Shown here in pieces: positions 30,873 to 39,805 of a stretch of DNA of 64,000 nt. Each line of letters starts with the position of its first letter. The stretch's first letter is position 1. The notes under the pieces are model-generated. The model was not told the DNA's origin and made no database searches. It saw nothing but the letters and a program-made list of their open reading frames with translations. Made by a program: the position numbers and the translations under genes. The stretch is from Cryptosporangium arvum DSM 44712. Its GTDB lineage: Bacteria; Actinomycetota; Actinomycetes; Mycobacteriales; Cryptosporangiaceae. The stretch covers positions 434,001-498,000 of the forward strand of contig NZ_KK073874.1 of NCBI RefSeq assembly GCF_000585375.1. Reading direction: 5' to 3'.

Positions 30873-31790
30873 ATGCGTGTCGACCCGGTGGGCGAGAGCA
30901 AAGGCGGGCTCCTCTACCTGCGCGAGGGCGCCCAGGCGCGGGCCCTGCGATACCTCCACACCACGGTGCAGAAGACGCACACGCATAGTTTTTTCGAGCT
31001 CGCGTTCGTCCTGAACGGCGAGGGTGTGCACGTGACCCCGGCCGGCCGCGATCCGCTGCGCCGCGGTGACGTCGTGGTGTTACGGCCGGGCGTGTGGCAC
31101 AGCTACGAGGAGTGCCGCGACTTGCGGCTCTACAACCTGTGCTTCGGGCCGGAGATCCTCAACCGCGAGCTGGCCTGGTGCCGGGAGGACCCGGGGTTGG
31201 GCTACCTGCTCTGGACCGGGCCGATGGCGATGCAGCGCCGCGGGGTGCTCAACGCGCTGCTGACCGACCCCCGGCTCACCGAGTGCGTCGATCATCTGGA
31301 CGCGTTGGCCGAGCTCGGTTCGGAGTCGTCGCTGACCCACCGCGGCGACATGCTCGCGCGCCTCACGCTGGCGCTCAGCGTCGTGGCGCGGGCGGCACGC
31401 GAGGGCGAGCCGGCCGGCCCCACGCACAGCGCGGTGCTCAACGCCATGCGGCTGCTCGAGGAACGCCCCGCGCATCCGTGGACGCTGGCCGAGCTGGCCG
31501 ACGAACTGCACCTGACCTCCGGTTACCTGGTTCGGCTGTTCAAATCGGCCACCGGCCTGCCGCCGATGGCCTACCTGGCCCGGCACCGGGTGGAGAAGGC
31601 CGCCGAGTTGCTGCTCGACACCGACGAGCCGGTGACGCAGATCGGCCGCTCGGTGGGGTGGCCCGACCAGAACTACTTCGCGCGGCGGTTCAAGGCGCAT
31701 TTCGGCGTGACCGCGACCGACTACCGGGGACAGTTCGCCACCAACCGTGCGCAGCTGCGGACCAAGTCGGCGTCCGACGACCAGGGCTAG
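30873..31790 (+). CDS. AraC family transcriptional regulator of the rhamnosidase operon
   Basis: A 305-residue AraC/XylS regulator. The N-terminal cupin-like sugar-sensing domain holds HTHSFFELAFVLNGEGVHV and RGDVVVLRPGVWHSYEEC. The C-terminal domain (about 190-295) has two helix-turn-helix units (WTLAELADELHLTSGYLVRL and TQIGRSVGWPDQNYFARRFK) with GVTATDYRGQF closing it. It diverges from the sugar ABC/rhamnosidase operon with 164 bases between starts, the classical layout for a regulator of the adjacent operon, and is therefore the likely rhamnoside-responsive activator. It begins with ATG six bases after TAGCGT and lacks a ribosome-binding site. Confidence 0.92.
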   Translation: MRVDPVGESKGGLLYLREGAQARALRYLHTTVQKTHTHSFFELAFVLNGEGVHVTPAGRDPLRRGDVVVLRPGVWHSYEECRDLRLYNLCFGPEILNRELAWCREDPGLGYLLWTGPMAMQRRGVLNALLTDPRLTECVDHLDALAELGSESSLTHRGDMLARLTLALSVVARAAREGEPAGPTHSAVLNAMRLLEERPAHPWTLAELADELHLTSGYLVRLFKSATGLPPMAYLARHRVEKAAELLLDTDEPVTQIGRSVGWPDQNYFARRFKAHFGVTATDYRGQFATNRAQLRTKSASDDQG

Positions 31791-31803
31791 CCCGACGTTC
31801 GGC

Positions 31804-31840
31804 CCGACAGAATGTCGGAGGCGCGAAGTAACCTCCGAAT
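31804..31840 (+). promoter_or_regulatory. Palindrome and -10 element before the ABC exporter
   Basis: CCGACA-GAA-TGTCGG (31804-31818) is a perfect 6-bp palindrome with a three-base centre. TAACCT (31829-31834) is six bases before the GTG start, fitting a leaderless promoter. CGGAGG (31816-31821) and CCTCCG (31832-31837) can also pair, which would hide the only GGAGG if a longer message exists. Confidence 0.4.
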
Positions 31841-34800
31841 GTGTCGACCGCTCCCTCTCCCGGCTGGATCCGCCGTCTCTTCGCCATCTCCTGGAGCCGT
31901 CACCCGGTTCTCGTCGTCTCGGTCATCGCCGCGTCGCTGGGTGCCACCCTCGTCGAGGGGGTCGTACCCCTCCTGACCAGGGAAGCCATCGACGACGCGA
32001 TCGCCGGCCGAGTCGACAGGGTCACGCTGATCACGGTGATCCTGGCCGGGCTCGGCGTGGTGCGCTTCGCGGCGATCTTCCTGCGCCGCTACACCGCCGG
32101 AAGGTTGTCGCTCGACGTCCAGCACGATCTGCGAAACGCGGTGTTCACGACCCTGCAACGGTTCGACGGGCCGCGGCAGGACGCGTTGCGCACCGGCCAG
32201 GTCGTCTCGCGCGCGATCTCCGACCTCCAGCTCGTCCAGGGCATCCTGGCGTTCGTCCCGTTCTCGCTCGGCATGGTGCTGCTGTTCGTGATCGCGGTCG
32301 TCGCGATGTTCTCGCTCTCGGTGCCGCTGACGCTGGTCTCGCTCGCCGTGACGCCGGCCGTCGCCTGGGCCGCCGGGCGTAGCCGCCGGACGCTGTTCCC
32401 GGCCACCTGGTCGGCGCAGCAGCGCGCCGGAGAGGTCGCCGAGCGGGTCGAGGAAGCGGTCACCGGCGTCCGCGTCGTCAAGGGCTTCGCCCAGGAGGCC
32501 CGCGAGGTCGCCGAGCTCGAGACGTCGGCGCGGCGGCTGTTCGCCGACCGGATGCGCGCCGCGCGCATCAACGCGGTGCTCACCCCCACGCTGGCCGCCC
32601 TGCCGCAGCTCGGGCAGGTCGCGGTGCTCGCGCTCGGTGGCTGGCTCGCGCTCACCGACCGCATCACGATCGGCACGTTCGTCGCGTTCGCGGCCTACCT
32701 GGCCACCCTGGCCGGCGCCACCAGGGTGCTGTCCGGCCTGCTCACCCAGGGGCAACTGGCCCGGGCGGGCGTCGAGCGCGTCTACGACGTCATCGAGAGC
32801 GAGCCGGGCGTCGTCGACCCCGCCGAGCCCGAGTCGCTCCCCGAGGGGCCGCTGTCGATCGGGCTCGACCGGGTGGTCTTCGGCTACTCCGCCGACGACA
32901 CCGCGATCGACGACCTGACGCTGGAGGTGCGGCCGGGCGAGACGCTCGCGCTCGTCGGCCCGCCCGGCTCGGGCAAGAGCACGGTCGCCCAGTTGATCGG
33001 GCGCTACTACGACACCCGCTCCGGCGCGGTGACGCTCGGCGGCGTCGACGTCCGGCGGTTGCGGCTGGCCGAGCTGCGCGGTGCGCTCGGCGTCGTCTTC
33101 GAGGAAGCTTTCCTGTTCTCCGACACGGTCCGGGCGAACATCGCCTACGGCCGGCCCGACGCCACCGACGCGGAGGTGGAGGCGGTCGCCCGCGCGGTCG
33201 AGGCGCACGGGTTCATCAGCGCGCTGCCCGGCGGGTACGGCACTCTCGTCGGCGAACGCGGCCTCACGCTCTCCGGTGGCCAGCGCCAGCGCATCGCACT
33301 CGCCCGCGCACTGCTCACTGACCCGCGCGTGCTGCTGCTCGACGACGCGACGTCCGCGGTCGACAACGTCACCGAGGCCGCGATCCACGCGACGCTGCGC
33401 GAGGTCACCGCCGACCGCACGACGATCCTCATCGCCCACCGCCGCTCGACGCTCGCGCTGGCCGACCGGGTCGCGGTGCTCGACGGGGGCCGGCTCGTCG
33501 ACGTCGGCACCCAGGCGGAGCTCACCGAGCGCAGCCCGCTGTTCCGGGCGCTGCTCGCCGGCCCGGAGGACGGCGTCGCGGCCGATCCCGTCGGTGAACA
33601 GGGCACCACCCCGGATCGGGGCGCCGAGGGCATCACCCCGGAGCTCTGGCCGGCGGTCGAGGACGTCACCGACCCGCTCGTCACGGCCCGCGAACCCGCG
33701 AGCGGCGGCCGGGCCGCGATCGGGCTGCACGGCGACCAGGGCGGAATGCCTGCCACGCCGGAGCTGCTCGCGCAGGTGCGGGCGCTGCCCCCGGCCGACG
33801 AGGTGCCGGAGCTGCCGGGCGTCGATCCGCGCGCGGCCGACCCGCGGTTCCGCCTCGGCCGGCTGCTGCGGCCGGTGCGCTGGCTGCTCTGGGCCACGGT
33901 CGGCCTGATCGCCGTGGACGCGCTGGCCACGGTCGCGTTCCCGCTGCTGGCCCAGCACGCGATCGACGCCGGTGTGGTCGGGAACTCGCGCGTGCAGCTC
34001 GCGGTCGCCGGTGCGCTCGGCGTCGTCGTGGTCGTGGTCGACTGGCTGGCCGTGCGCACCCAGACCGTCACCGCGTCGAAGGCCGGCGAGCAGGTGCTCT
34101 ACCTGCTGCGTATCCGCAGCTTCGCGCACCTGCAGCGGCTCGGGCTCGACTACTACGAGCGGGAGCTGGCCGGGCGCATCATGACCCGGATGACCACGGA
34201 CGTCGACGCGCTCTCGACGTTCCTGCAGACCGGCCTGGCCACCGCCGTGGTCAGCGTGCTCACGATCCTCGGCGTCACGGCGGCACTGCTGATCACCGAC
34301 GCCGGGCTGGCGCTCGTCGCGCTCGCGGTGCTGCCGATCGTGATGATCTCTACGCTGTTCTTCCGCCGGCTCTCGGCGAAGGCCTACGAACAGGCTCGGG
34401 AACGCGTCAGCATCGTGAACGCCGACTTCCAGGAGAACGTCGCCGGGCTGCGCGTCTCGCAGGCCTACGTGCGCGAGACGCGGTCGGCCGCCGACTTCGC
34501 CCGTCGCAGCGACGCCTACCGGCAGTCCCGGATGCGGGCCCAGACGCTCATCGCCACGTTCTTCCCGTTCATCGGCCTGCTGTCCGACCTGGCGCAGGCG
34601 GCCGTGCTCGCGGTCGGCGCGCACCGCATCGCCGACGGTGCTGTCACGCCCGGCATCCTCACCGCGTTCCTGCTCTACCTCGGGCTGTTCTTCCAGCCGA
34701 TCCAGCAGCTCTCCCAGGTCTTCGACGGCTACCAGCAGGCGCGCATCGGTCTGGGGCGCATCGGCGACCTGCTGCGCACCCCGACGTCGGTGAGCGACAC

Positions 34801-35593
34801 CGACGCACCGGCGCCGGTGCCGGCCCACCTGTCCGGGCGCATCGAGCTGCGCGACGCCCGGTTCCGGTACACCGGGGCCGACGGCGAGGCGCTGCGCGGC
34901 GTCTCGATGACGATCGAGCCGGGAGAGACCGTCGCACTGGTCGGGGAGACCGGCGCCGGCAAATCGACGGTGCTGAAGCTTCTCGCGCGCTTCTACGACG
35001 TCACCGACGGGGCAGTACTCGTGGACGACGTCGACGTGCGCCGGTTCCGGCTGGCCGACTACCGCAGCCGGCTGGGCGTCGTCCCGCAGGAAGCGCACCT
35101 GTTCACGGGCGATGTGGCGTCGAACATCGGGTACGGGCGCCCCAGCCGCTCGCCGGCGTCGATCGAGCAGGCCGCCAGGGCGGTCGGCGCGATCGGGATG
35201 GTCGGTGCGATCCGCGACGGGTTCCGGCACTCGGTCTCCGAGCGGGGCGGTGGGCTCTCCGCCGGGCAGCGGCAGCTGGTCTCACTGGCCCGCGCGGAGC
35301 TCGTCGACCCCGACATCCTGCTGCTCGACGAAGCCACGGCGGCGCTCGACCCGGCGAGCGAGGCCGTGGTGCTGGCCGCCGGCGACGCACTGTCGCGACG
35401 CCGAACGACGGTCGTGATCGCCCACCGGCTGGCGACCGCCGCTCGGGCCGACCGTATCGTCGTGCTCGTCGACGGCCAGATCGCCGAGCAGGGCACGCAC
35501 GCCGAGTTGATCGCCGTCGACGGGGTGTACGCGAAGCTCTGGGCCCGGGACGGCGCCGCGGCGACCGCCGAGGAGCTCGATGCGGTGAGCTAG
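31841..35593 (+). CDS. Fused ABC exporter with two half-transporters (TMD-NBD-TMD-NBD)
   Basis: A 1250-residue exporter made of two complete type IV ABC halves. Half 1: transmembrane domain about 15-310, Walker A GPPGSGKST (373-381), signature LSGGQRQR (about 477), Walker B VLLLDDATSA with Asp 502 where the catalytic glutamate should be, and a Q-loop reading VFEEAF (Glu in place of Gln). Half 2: Walker A GETGAGKST (1035-1043), Q-loop VPQEAHLF, signature LSAGQRQL, Walker B ILLLDEATAALD with intact Glu 1164. So one ATP site is degenerate, as in heterodimeric exporters. Resemblance to the fused Rv0194 of M. tuberculosis suggests drug or lipid export, but the substrate is unknown. The start is GTG 31841. 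Confidence 0.92.
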   Translation: MSTAPSPGWIRRLFAISWSRHPVLVVSVIAASLGATLVEGVVPLLTREAIDDAIAGRVDRVTLITVILAGLGVVRFAAIFLRRYTAGRLSLDVQHDLRNAVFTTLQRFDGPRQDALRTGQVVSRAISDLQLVQGILAFVPFSLGMVLLFVIAVVAMFSLSVPLTLVSLAVTPAVAWAAGRSRRTLFPATWSAQQRAGEVAERVEEAVTGVRVVKGFAQEAREVAELETSARRLFADRMRAARINAVLTPTLAALPQLGQVAVLALGGWLALTDRITIGTFVAFAAYLATLAGATRVLSGLLTQGQLARAGVERVYDVIESEPGVVDPAEPESLPEGPLSIGLDRVVFGYSADDTAIDDLTLEVRPGETLALVGPPGSGKSTVAQLIGRYYDTRSGAVTLGGVDVRRLRLAELRGALGVVFEEAFLFSDTVRANIAYGRPDATDAEVEAVARAVEAHGFISALPGGYGTLVGERGLTLSGGQRQRIALARALLTDPRVLLLDDATSAVDNVTEAAIHATLREVTADRTTILIAHRRSTLALADRVAVLDGGRLVDVGTQAELTERSPLFRALLAGPEDGVAADPVGEQGTTPDRGAEGITPELWPAVEDVTDPLVTAREPASGGRAAIGLHGDQGGMPATPELLAQVRALPPADEVPELPGVDPRAADPRFRLGRLLRPVRWLLWATVGLIAVDALATVAFPLLAQHAIDAGVVGNSRVQLAVAGALGVVVVVVDWLAVRTQTVTASKAGEQVLYLLRIRSFAHLQRLGLDYYERELAGRIMTRMTTDVDALSTFLQTGLATAVVSVLTILGVTAALLITDAGLALVALAVLPIVMISTLFFRRLSAKAYEQARERVSIVNADFQENVAGLRVSQAYVRETRSAADFARRSDAYRQSRMRAQTLIATFFPFIGLLSDLAQAAVLAVGAHRIADGAVTPGILTAFLLYLGLFFQPIQQLSQVFDGYQQARIGLGRIGDLLRTPTSVSDTDAPAPVPAHLSGRIELRDARFRYTGADGEALRGVSMTIEPGETVALVGETGAGKSTVLKLLARFYDVTDGAVLVDDVDVRRFRLADYRSRLGVVPQEAHLFTGDVASNIGYGRPSRSPASIEQAARAVGAIGMVGAIRDGFRHSVSERGGGLSAGQRQLVSLARAELVDPDILLLDEATAALDPASEAVVLAAGDALSRRRTTVVIAHRLATAARADRIVVLVDGQIAEQGTHAELIAVDGVYAKLWARDGAAATAEELDAVS

Positions 35594-35607
35594 GGGAGGA
35601 TTGGGTT

Positions 35608-36732
35608 TTGTTTGAGCGGGACGAGCTCGGGGCCGATCCAGGTGCGGTGAAGCCATTGCTGGCGATCCTGGAACGTCTGGTGGAGCTGCCCACCGTGTCC
35701 GGGAACCTGGCCGCGTGCGAGGAGGGCCTCGACTTCATCGGGGAGTTCCTCGCCGAACGGGGTCTGGTGGTCCGCCGGTTCGACCAGGACGGCTTCGGGG
35801 CGCTGGTGGCCACCGTGCGCCCGACGTTGTCGCCCGCGGTCATGCTCACCGCACACCTGGACGTCGTCCCGGGCCCCGAGCACCTGTTCACGTTGAAGCG
35901 CGACGGCGCCCGGGCCATCGGGCGCGGGGTGTTCGACATGAAGGGCGCGATCGCCGCGTACCTGACGCTCGTCGACGAGCTCGGACCCGACCTGGGGCAG
36001 TACGACTTCGGCGTGATGATCACGACCGACGAGGAGACCCGCGACCTCGGCGTGAAGCTGCTGCTCCAGGAAGAGCTGTACCGGCCACGGGTGGCGGTGC
36101 TGCCGGACGGGGGTGACAACTGGCAGCTGGAGGAGGTGGCCAAGGGCGCCTGGCGCGTGCGCGTGAGCACGTACGGCGTCCCGGTGCACGGATCCCGGCC
36201 GTGGACCGGGGAGAGCGCGTCGTTCAAGCTCCTCGACCTGCTCGGCGACATCCGCCGCCGGTTCCCGATCGAGGACCCCCACGTCGACACGCTCAACATC
36301 AGCTTCCTGCGGGCGGGCACGGCCCCGAACCAGCTGCCCGACCAGGCCGAAGCGGTGCTCGACATCCGGGTGATGGGGCCGGCCGAGCTGGCCGCGGTGG
36401 AGCGTGACGTCGCCGAGATCTGCCGGCGGCACGGCGCGGATCTCGAGCTGCTTGTGCTGTTCCCCCCGGTCAAGCACGACCTCGCCGATCCGCTGCTGGC
36501 GGAGTTCGCGCGCAGCGTCGAGCGGGTGACGGGGGTGACCTGCGGGAGCTGCCTGTCGTTCGGGTCGAGCGACGCGGCGCAGTTCGCCACGGTCGGCGTA
36601 CCGTGCGCGGTCACCCGCCCGATCGGCGGTGGCCACCACGGGGACGAGGAATGGGTCGACGTGGCGTCGCTGTCCCAGCTCGTCCCCGTGCTCCGGGACT
36701 ACCTCACGCGAGTAGCTCACTCGCCGCGCTGA
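35608..36732 (+). CDS. M20 family metallopeptidase / deacylase (ArgE/DapE type)
   Basis: A 374-residue two-zinc amidohydrolase of the M20 family. The metal ligands are in MLTAHLDVVPG (His, and the Asp next to it), GVFDMKGAIAAY (Asp bridging), ITTDEETRD (catalytic and binding Glu), VLPDGGDN (Asp) and GGGHHGDEEWVD (C-terminal His). A dimerisation domain lies between about 170 and 285. Members deacylate amino acids (acetylornithine, succinyl-diaminopimelate) or cut small peptides; the substrate cannot be told. Translation starts at TTG 35608 with GGGGAGGA at 35593-35600, 14 bases after the ABC exporter, so they may share a message. Its last 29 bases overlap the convergent hisC-type gene. Confidence 0.88.
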   Translation: MFERDELGADPGAVKPLLAILERLVELPTVSGNLAACEEGLDFIGEFLAERGLVVRRFDQDGFGALVATVRPTLSPAVMLTAHLDVVPGPEHLFTLKRDGARAIGRGVFDMKGAIAAYLTLVDELGPDLGQYDFGVMITTDEETRDLGVKLLLQEELYRPRVAVLPDGGDNWQLEEVAKGAWRVRVSTYGVPVHGSRPWTGESASFKLLDLLGDIRRRFPIEDPHVDTLNISFLRAGTAPNQLPDQAEAVLDIRVMGPAELAAVERDVAEICRRHGADLELLVLFPPVKHDLADPLLAEFARSVERVTGVTCGSCLSFGSSDAAQFATVGVPCAVTRPIGGGHHGDEEWVDVASLSQLVPVLRDYLTRVAHSPR

Positions 36733-37780
36733 GGAACATGTCGTTCTCGGCCGGGGTGCCGATCGTCACGCGCACCCCGTCACCGGCGAACGGCCGCACG
36801 ATGACGCCCCGCTTCTCGCAGCTGCGGGCGAAGTCGGCCGCGTCGTCACCGAGCGGCAGCCAGACGAAGTTCGCCTGGGTGTCGGGAACGTCGGGCCGCA
36901 GTTGCTTGATCGCCGCGTGCACGCGGGTCCGCTCGGCCACCACGATGTCCACCCGGCGCCGCATCTCGTCCTCGGCGTCCAGCGCGGCCAGCGCCGCCGC
37001 CTGGGCGACGTGGTTCACCGAGAACGGCGTGACGACCTTGCGCACGGCCTCGGCCACCTGCGGATCGGCGGCCAGCCAGCCGACCCGGATGCCGGCCAGG
37101 CCCCACGCCTTCGACATCGTCCGCAGCACCACGACGTTCGGGCGGTTGCGGGCCACGTCGAGCCCGTCGGGAACCGCCGGGTCGCGGACGAACTCCCGGT
37201 ACGCCTCGTCGATGACCACCAGGACGTCCGGCCCGACCTGGTCGAGGAACCGCTCCAGGTCCTCCCGGGGCACGGCCGGACCGGTGGGGTTGTTCGGCGT
37301 GCACACGATCGCCACCCGGGTGCGATCGGTGACCGCTGCGGCCATCGCGTCCAGGTCGTGGGCGTGGTCGTGGGTGTTGGCCACCCGCACGCTGGTGCCG
37401 CCGCACGACGTCGTGATGATCGGGTAGGCCTCGAACGAGCGCCACGAGTAGAGCACCTCGTCGCCGGGCAGCACCGCGGCGCGCACGATGTGCTCGGCCA
37501 GCGCCACCGAGCCGCAGCCGGACACCAGGCGGTCGGGGGCGACGCCGTAGCGCTCCCCGAGCCGGTTGCGTAGCGCGACGACGCCCGGGTCGGGATAGCG
37601 GTGGGTCTGGGCCATCGCCTCCGCGACCGCCTCGACGACACCCGGCAGCGGCCCGAACGGCACCTCGTTGCTGGCCAGCTTCACCGCTTCGGGGATGCCG
37701 ACCTCACGCGCGACGTCGCTCGGGTTCCGGCCGGCCACGTAACGCGGAATCGTGTCCAGGTCGGCGCGGGTCAGCGGCAT
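36704..37780 (-). CDS. hisC: Histidinol-phosphate aminotransferase family protein
   Basis: A 358-residue PLP enzyme of fold type I, class II aminotransferases. Motifs: ASNEVPFGPLPGV in the N-terminal arm, CTPNNPTGPAVPREDLERFL, VIDEAYREFV (Asp binding the pyridine nitrogen) and the lysine region RTMSKAWGLAGIRVGW that forms the Schiff base. HisC converts histidinol phosphate to imidazole acetol phosphate, but members also act on phenylalanine or tyrosine, and this one lies away from other his genes behind two RDD genes. A second, his-operon copy may exist, so specificity is uncertain. ATG 37780 has GGAG seven bases upstream. Its 3' end overlaps the M20 gene. Confidence 0.85.
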   Translation of the reverse strand: MPLTRADLDTIPRYVAGRNPSDVAREVGIPEAVKLASNEVPFGPLPGVVEAVAEAMAQTHRYPDPGVVALRNRLGERYGVAPDRLVSGCGSVALAEHIVRAAVLPGDEVLYSWRSFEAYPIITTSCGGTSVRVANTHDHAHDLDAMAAAVTDRTRVAIVCTPNNPTGPAVPREDLERFLDQVGPDVLVVIDEAYREFVRDPAVPDGLDVARNRPNVVVLRTMSKAWGLAGIRVGWLAADPQVAEAVRKVVTPFSVNHVAQAAALAALDAEDEMRRRVDIVVAERTRVHAAIKQLRPDVPDTQANFVWLPLGDDAADFARSCEKRGVIVRPFAGDGVRVTIGTPAENDMFLSAASELLA

Positions 37781-37790
37781 TGCGGGCTCC

Positions 37791-38858
37791 TCATTTCTCG
37801 ACCTTGACCTTCTCGGGTGCCGGCACCGCTGCTGACCGGACCACGATCGAGGTCACGGCCTTGTCGTGCAGGCACTGGCGGCCCGGGCGGTCCCAGAGAC
37901 ACCACAGCAGGTCGGCGATCTGCAGCGGAAGGCCGCACAGGAAGCTCACCGCCGGGCTCGGCAGCATCAGGATCAGCCAGCGGCGGATCGACTGGCCGAA
38001 CGTCAGCGACTTGTCGTCCACGACCCGGACGACGCGGATGCCGACGATGCGCTTGCCGAGCGTCTGGCCGCTGTTCGCGGTGGCGGGCACCTCGTAGGCG
38101 AACCAGAGGCCGATCGTCAGCACGAAGATGATCCAGTTCAGGCGGCTGGCCTCGGCCGAGAGCGTCTCCTGCCCGAGCAGGATGTCGTTGATGTTCGGCC
38201 CGACCTGGTCGGCGAACTGCAGGTAGAAGTAGCCGTTGACGACGAGGCAGAGCAGGAACACCGCGACGATGTCGATGAGCCTGGCCACCACGCGCAGGCC
38301 GAGCGGCGCCAGTTTGGCGGTGTCGATCGGCATCGTCGTGGTGGTGCCGGGCAGGCGGATGTGGCCCGGGGGGACGGGTGGGAGCGGAGGTTGGCCCCAC
38401 CGCGGTTTGCCCGGCGCGCCCGGCTGACCGGGTGCGTTCGGAGGGCCGCCCCAGCGTGGTGCTCCCGGGGCGTTCGGTGCTCCCGGGGCGTTCGGTGCGC
38501 CGGGGTTGTTCGGTGCGCCCGGGGTTCCAGAGCCGCCTGGTGCGCTGCCGGGTGCGGCCCAGCTCGGGGCGCTGGGGGCACCGGAATCGGAAGCGCCGGA
38601 CGCGCCGGTGTCCGAGGTGCCGGACAAGCCGGGAGTACCCGATCCGCCCGAGGCCGGCGGGGTCCAGCTGGGCGTCCAGCCGGCCTGCGACGTCGGCGCG
38701 GACGGAGCCTCGGCGGGAGCGGGCGGCTCGACGGGTGGCGGGCCGGGCGGCGGCGTGGCACCCACGGGCAACGGGGCACCGAGCCACTGCTCGCCGTCCC
38801 AGTACCGCTGCGTGTCCGGATCCGCCGGGTCGGGATACCAACCGGGGATCGGGGTCAC
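37791..38858 (-). CDS. RDD family membrane protein with DUF2510 and collagen-like region
   Basis: A 355-residue protein. The first ~25 residues form a DUF2510 unit (GWYPDPADPDTQRYWDGEQW). About 30-165 is proline/glycine-rich and low-complexity, with collagen-like triplets (GAPNAPGAPNAPGAP). The C-terminal RDD domain (about 180-340) has three hydrophobic segments and the usual RDD features: AKLAPLGLRVVARLIDIVAV, then ANSGQTLGKRIVGIRVV, and CLHDKAVTSIVV at the end. RDD proteins are of unknown function, some linked to ion or lipid transport. It starts at GTG 38858 and ends ten bases before the hisC-type start; with the neighbouring second RDD gene it forms an operon. Confidence 0.85.
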   Translation of the reverse strand: MTPIPGWYPDPADPDTQRYWDGEQWLGAPLPVGATPPPGPPPVEPPAPAEAPSAPTSQAGWTPSWTPPASGGSGTPGLSGTSDTGASGASDSGAPSAPSWAAPGSAPGGSGTPGAPNNPGAPNAPGAPNAPGAPRWGGPPNAPGQPGAPGKPRWGQPPLPPVPPGHIRLPGTTTTMPIDTAKLAPLGLRVVARLIDIVAVFLLCLVVNGYFYLQFADQVGPNINDILLGQETLSAEASRLNWIIFVLTIGLWFAYEVPATANSGQTLGKRIVGIRVVRVVDDKSLTFGQSIRRWLILMLPSPAVSFLCGLPLQIADLLWCLWDRPGRQCLHDKAVTSIVVRSAAVPAPEKVKVEK

Positions 38859-38867
38859 CGAATCACC

Positions 38868-39449
38868 TCACCCATCTGCTGCTTTCACCACGATCGTCTT
38901 CGCGAACTTGTCGTGCACACACTGCCGGTGGGGCTTGTCCCAGAGCAGCCACAGGTTGTCCAAGAGTACGTAGACGCCGAGCAGCGCTCCCAGGAAGGGG
39001 ATGCTCCCCAACGCCGACACCCCGTCCGACGCCAACCAGCGCTTGCGTGCCTGCGAGGCGGTCACCGCCGCCCCGTCGACGCTCACCACCCGGATCCGGC
39101 GCCAGCGCTTGCCGAGCGTCTGCCCGGCGTTCCTGAACTGGTATTTCACCGCGTACCAGTAGGTCAGGAGCCCGGTCGCGGCGGTGGCCACCGCGTACCC
39201 GAGGACGGCCACGAGCATCCAGAGCAGGACGCCCTCCTCGGAGGCGCCGTTGCCTTCGCTGCTGGCCAGCGACAGGAACAGCGGGATACCGAAGAGCACG
39301 ACGAACAACAGGACGATCGGGACGAAAAGGATTGTTCCGTCGATGACCCGAGCCAGCCAGCGATCGACGGGTCTGGACGGGGCCGGCAGGGCGGCCGGCC
39401 CGGACGGCGCATGGCTCGGGTAGCCGACCTGCGGGTTCATGCCCGTCAT
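38868..39449 (-). CDS. RDD family membrane protein
   Basis: A 193-residue RDD protein without the DUF2510 head. The N-terminal 30 residues are proline-rich (GYPSHAPSGPAALPAPSRP), followed by RDD features WLARVIDGTILFVPIVLLFV, a second helix pair, RNAGQTLGKRWRRIRVV and QCVHDKFAKTIVV near the end. It shares the QTLGKR and HDK motifs with the downstream RDD gene, so the pair may be a duplication or a heteromer. The start could be ATG 39449 or ATG 39440; neither has a perfect ribosome-binding site. It is the first gene of an operon with the second RDD gene and hisC. Confidence 0.82.
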   Translation of the reverse strand: MTGMNPQVGYPSHAPSGPAALPAPSRPVDRWLARVIDGTILFVPIVLLFVVLFGIPLFLSLASSEGNGASEEGVLLWMLVAVLGYAVATAATGLLTYWYAVKYQFRNAGQTLGKRWRRIRVVSVDGAAVTASQARKRWLASDGVSALGSIPFLGALLGVYVLLDNLWLLWDKPHRQCVHDKFAKTIVVKAADG

Positions 39450-39805
39450 CCTGCCGTACCCCGTCGGCGGGCCGAGCGGCGGAAGGGGCGTGATCGACCT
39501 GCACGAACGGTTAACGCAGAGCCGCCGCTCTGCGTGCCGGGGGCGGTGGCACTCAGAGCGGCGGCGTGCGCGGTTCGTGGGGCGGCGGGGGGTTGCCGTG
39601 GCGAACCGGACCGGCCGGACCGCGGGGGGTGGTCCGAGCCGGTGTACAGGTGCGAGGGTCGCCGTGGGGTCCGAACTCCGGCGGCTGCGGGGGGTGCTGC
39701 AGGAGGGGCAGCGACCCTCGCAACCGAGTCATCGACGCCGGTCACGGGCACCGCAGGGAATCCGCCCCGTGCAACCCACCCGCTCCGCGACGACAACGAA
39801 TCCGT
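39450..39805. other. Gene-free stretch between the DUF1116 gene end and the RDD operon start
   Basis: No convincing coding frame is seen here; the antisense frame across it has biased composition (Ala/Pro/Arg/Ser) without family features. It contains an 8-bp stem with a six-base loop (39514-39521 with 39528-39535), with no T-tract, that may end transcription of the DUF1116 operon. It should also hold the RDD operon promoter, but no clear element is visible. Confidence 0.6.

Noticed and set aside
31787-35230. A 1147-codon open frame antisense to the ABC exporter
   Set aside because: Composition is Arg/Gly/Asp-rich low complexity with no domain; it is the frame opposite a high-GC gene with clear ABC motifs.
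39446-39796. A 116-codon minus-strand gene in the gap before the RDD operon
   Set aside because: No ribosome-binding site and a simple Ala/Pro/Arg/Ser composition; no homology pattern recognised.
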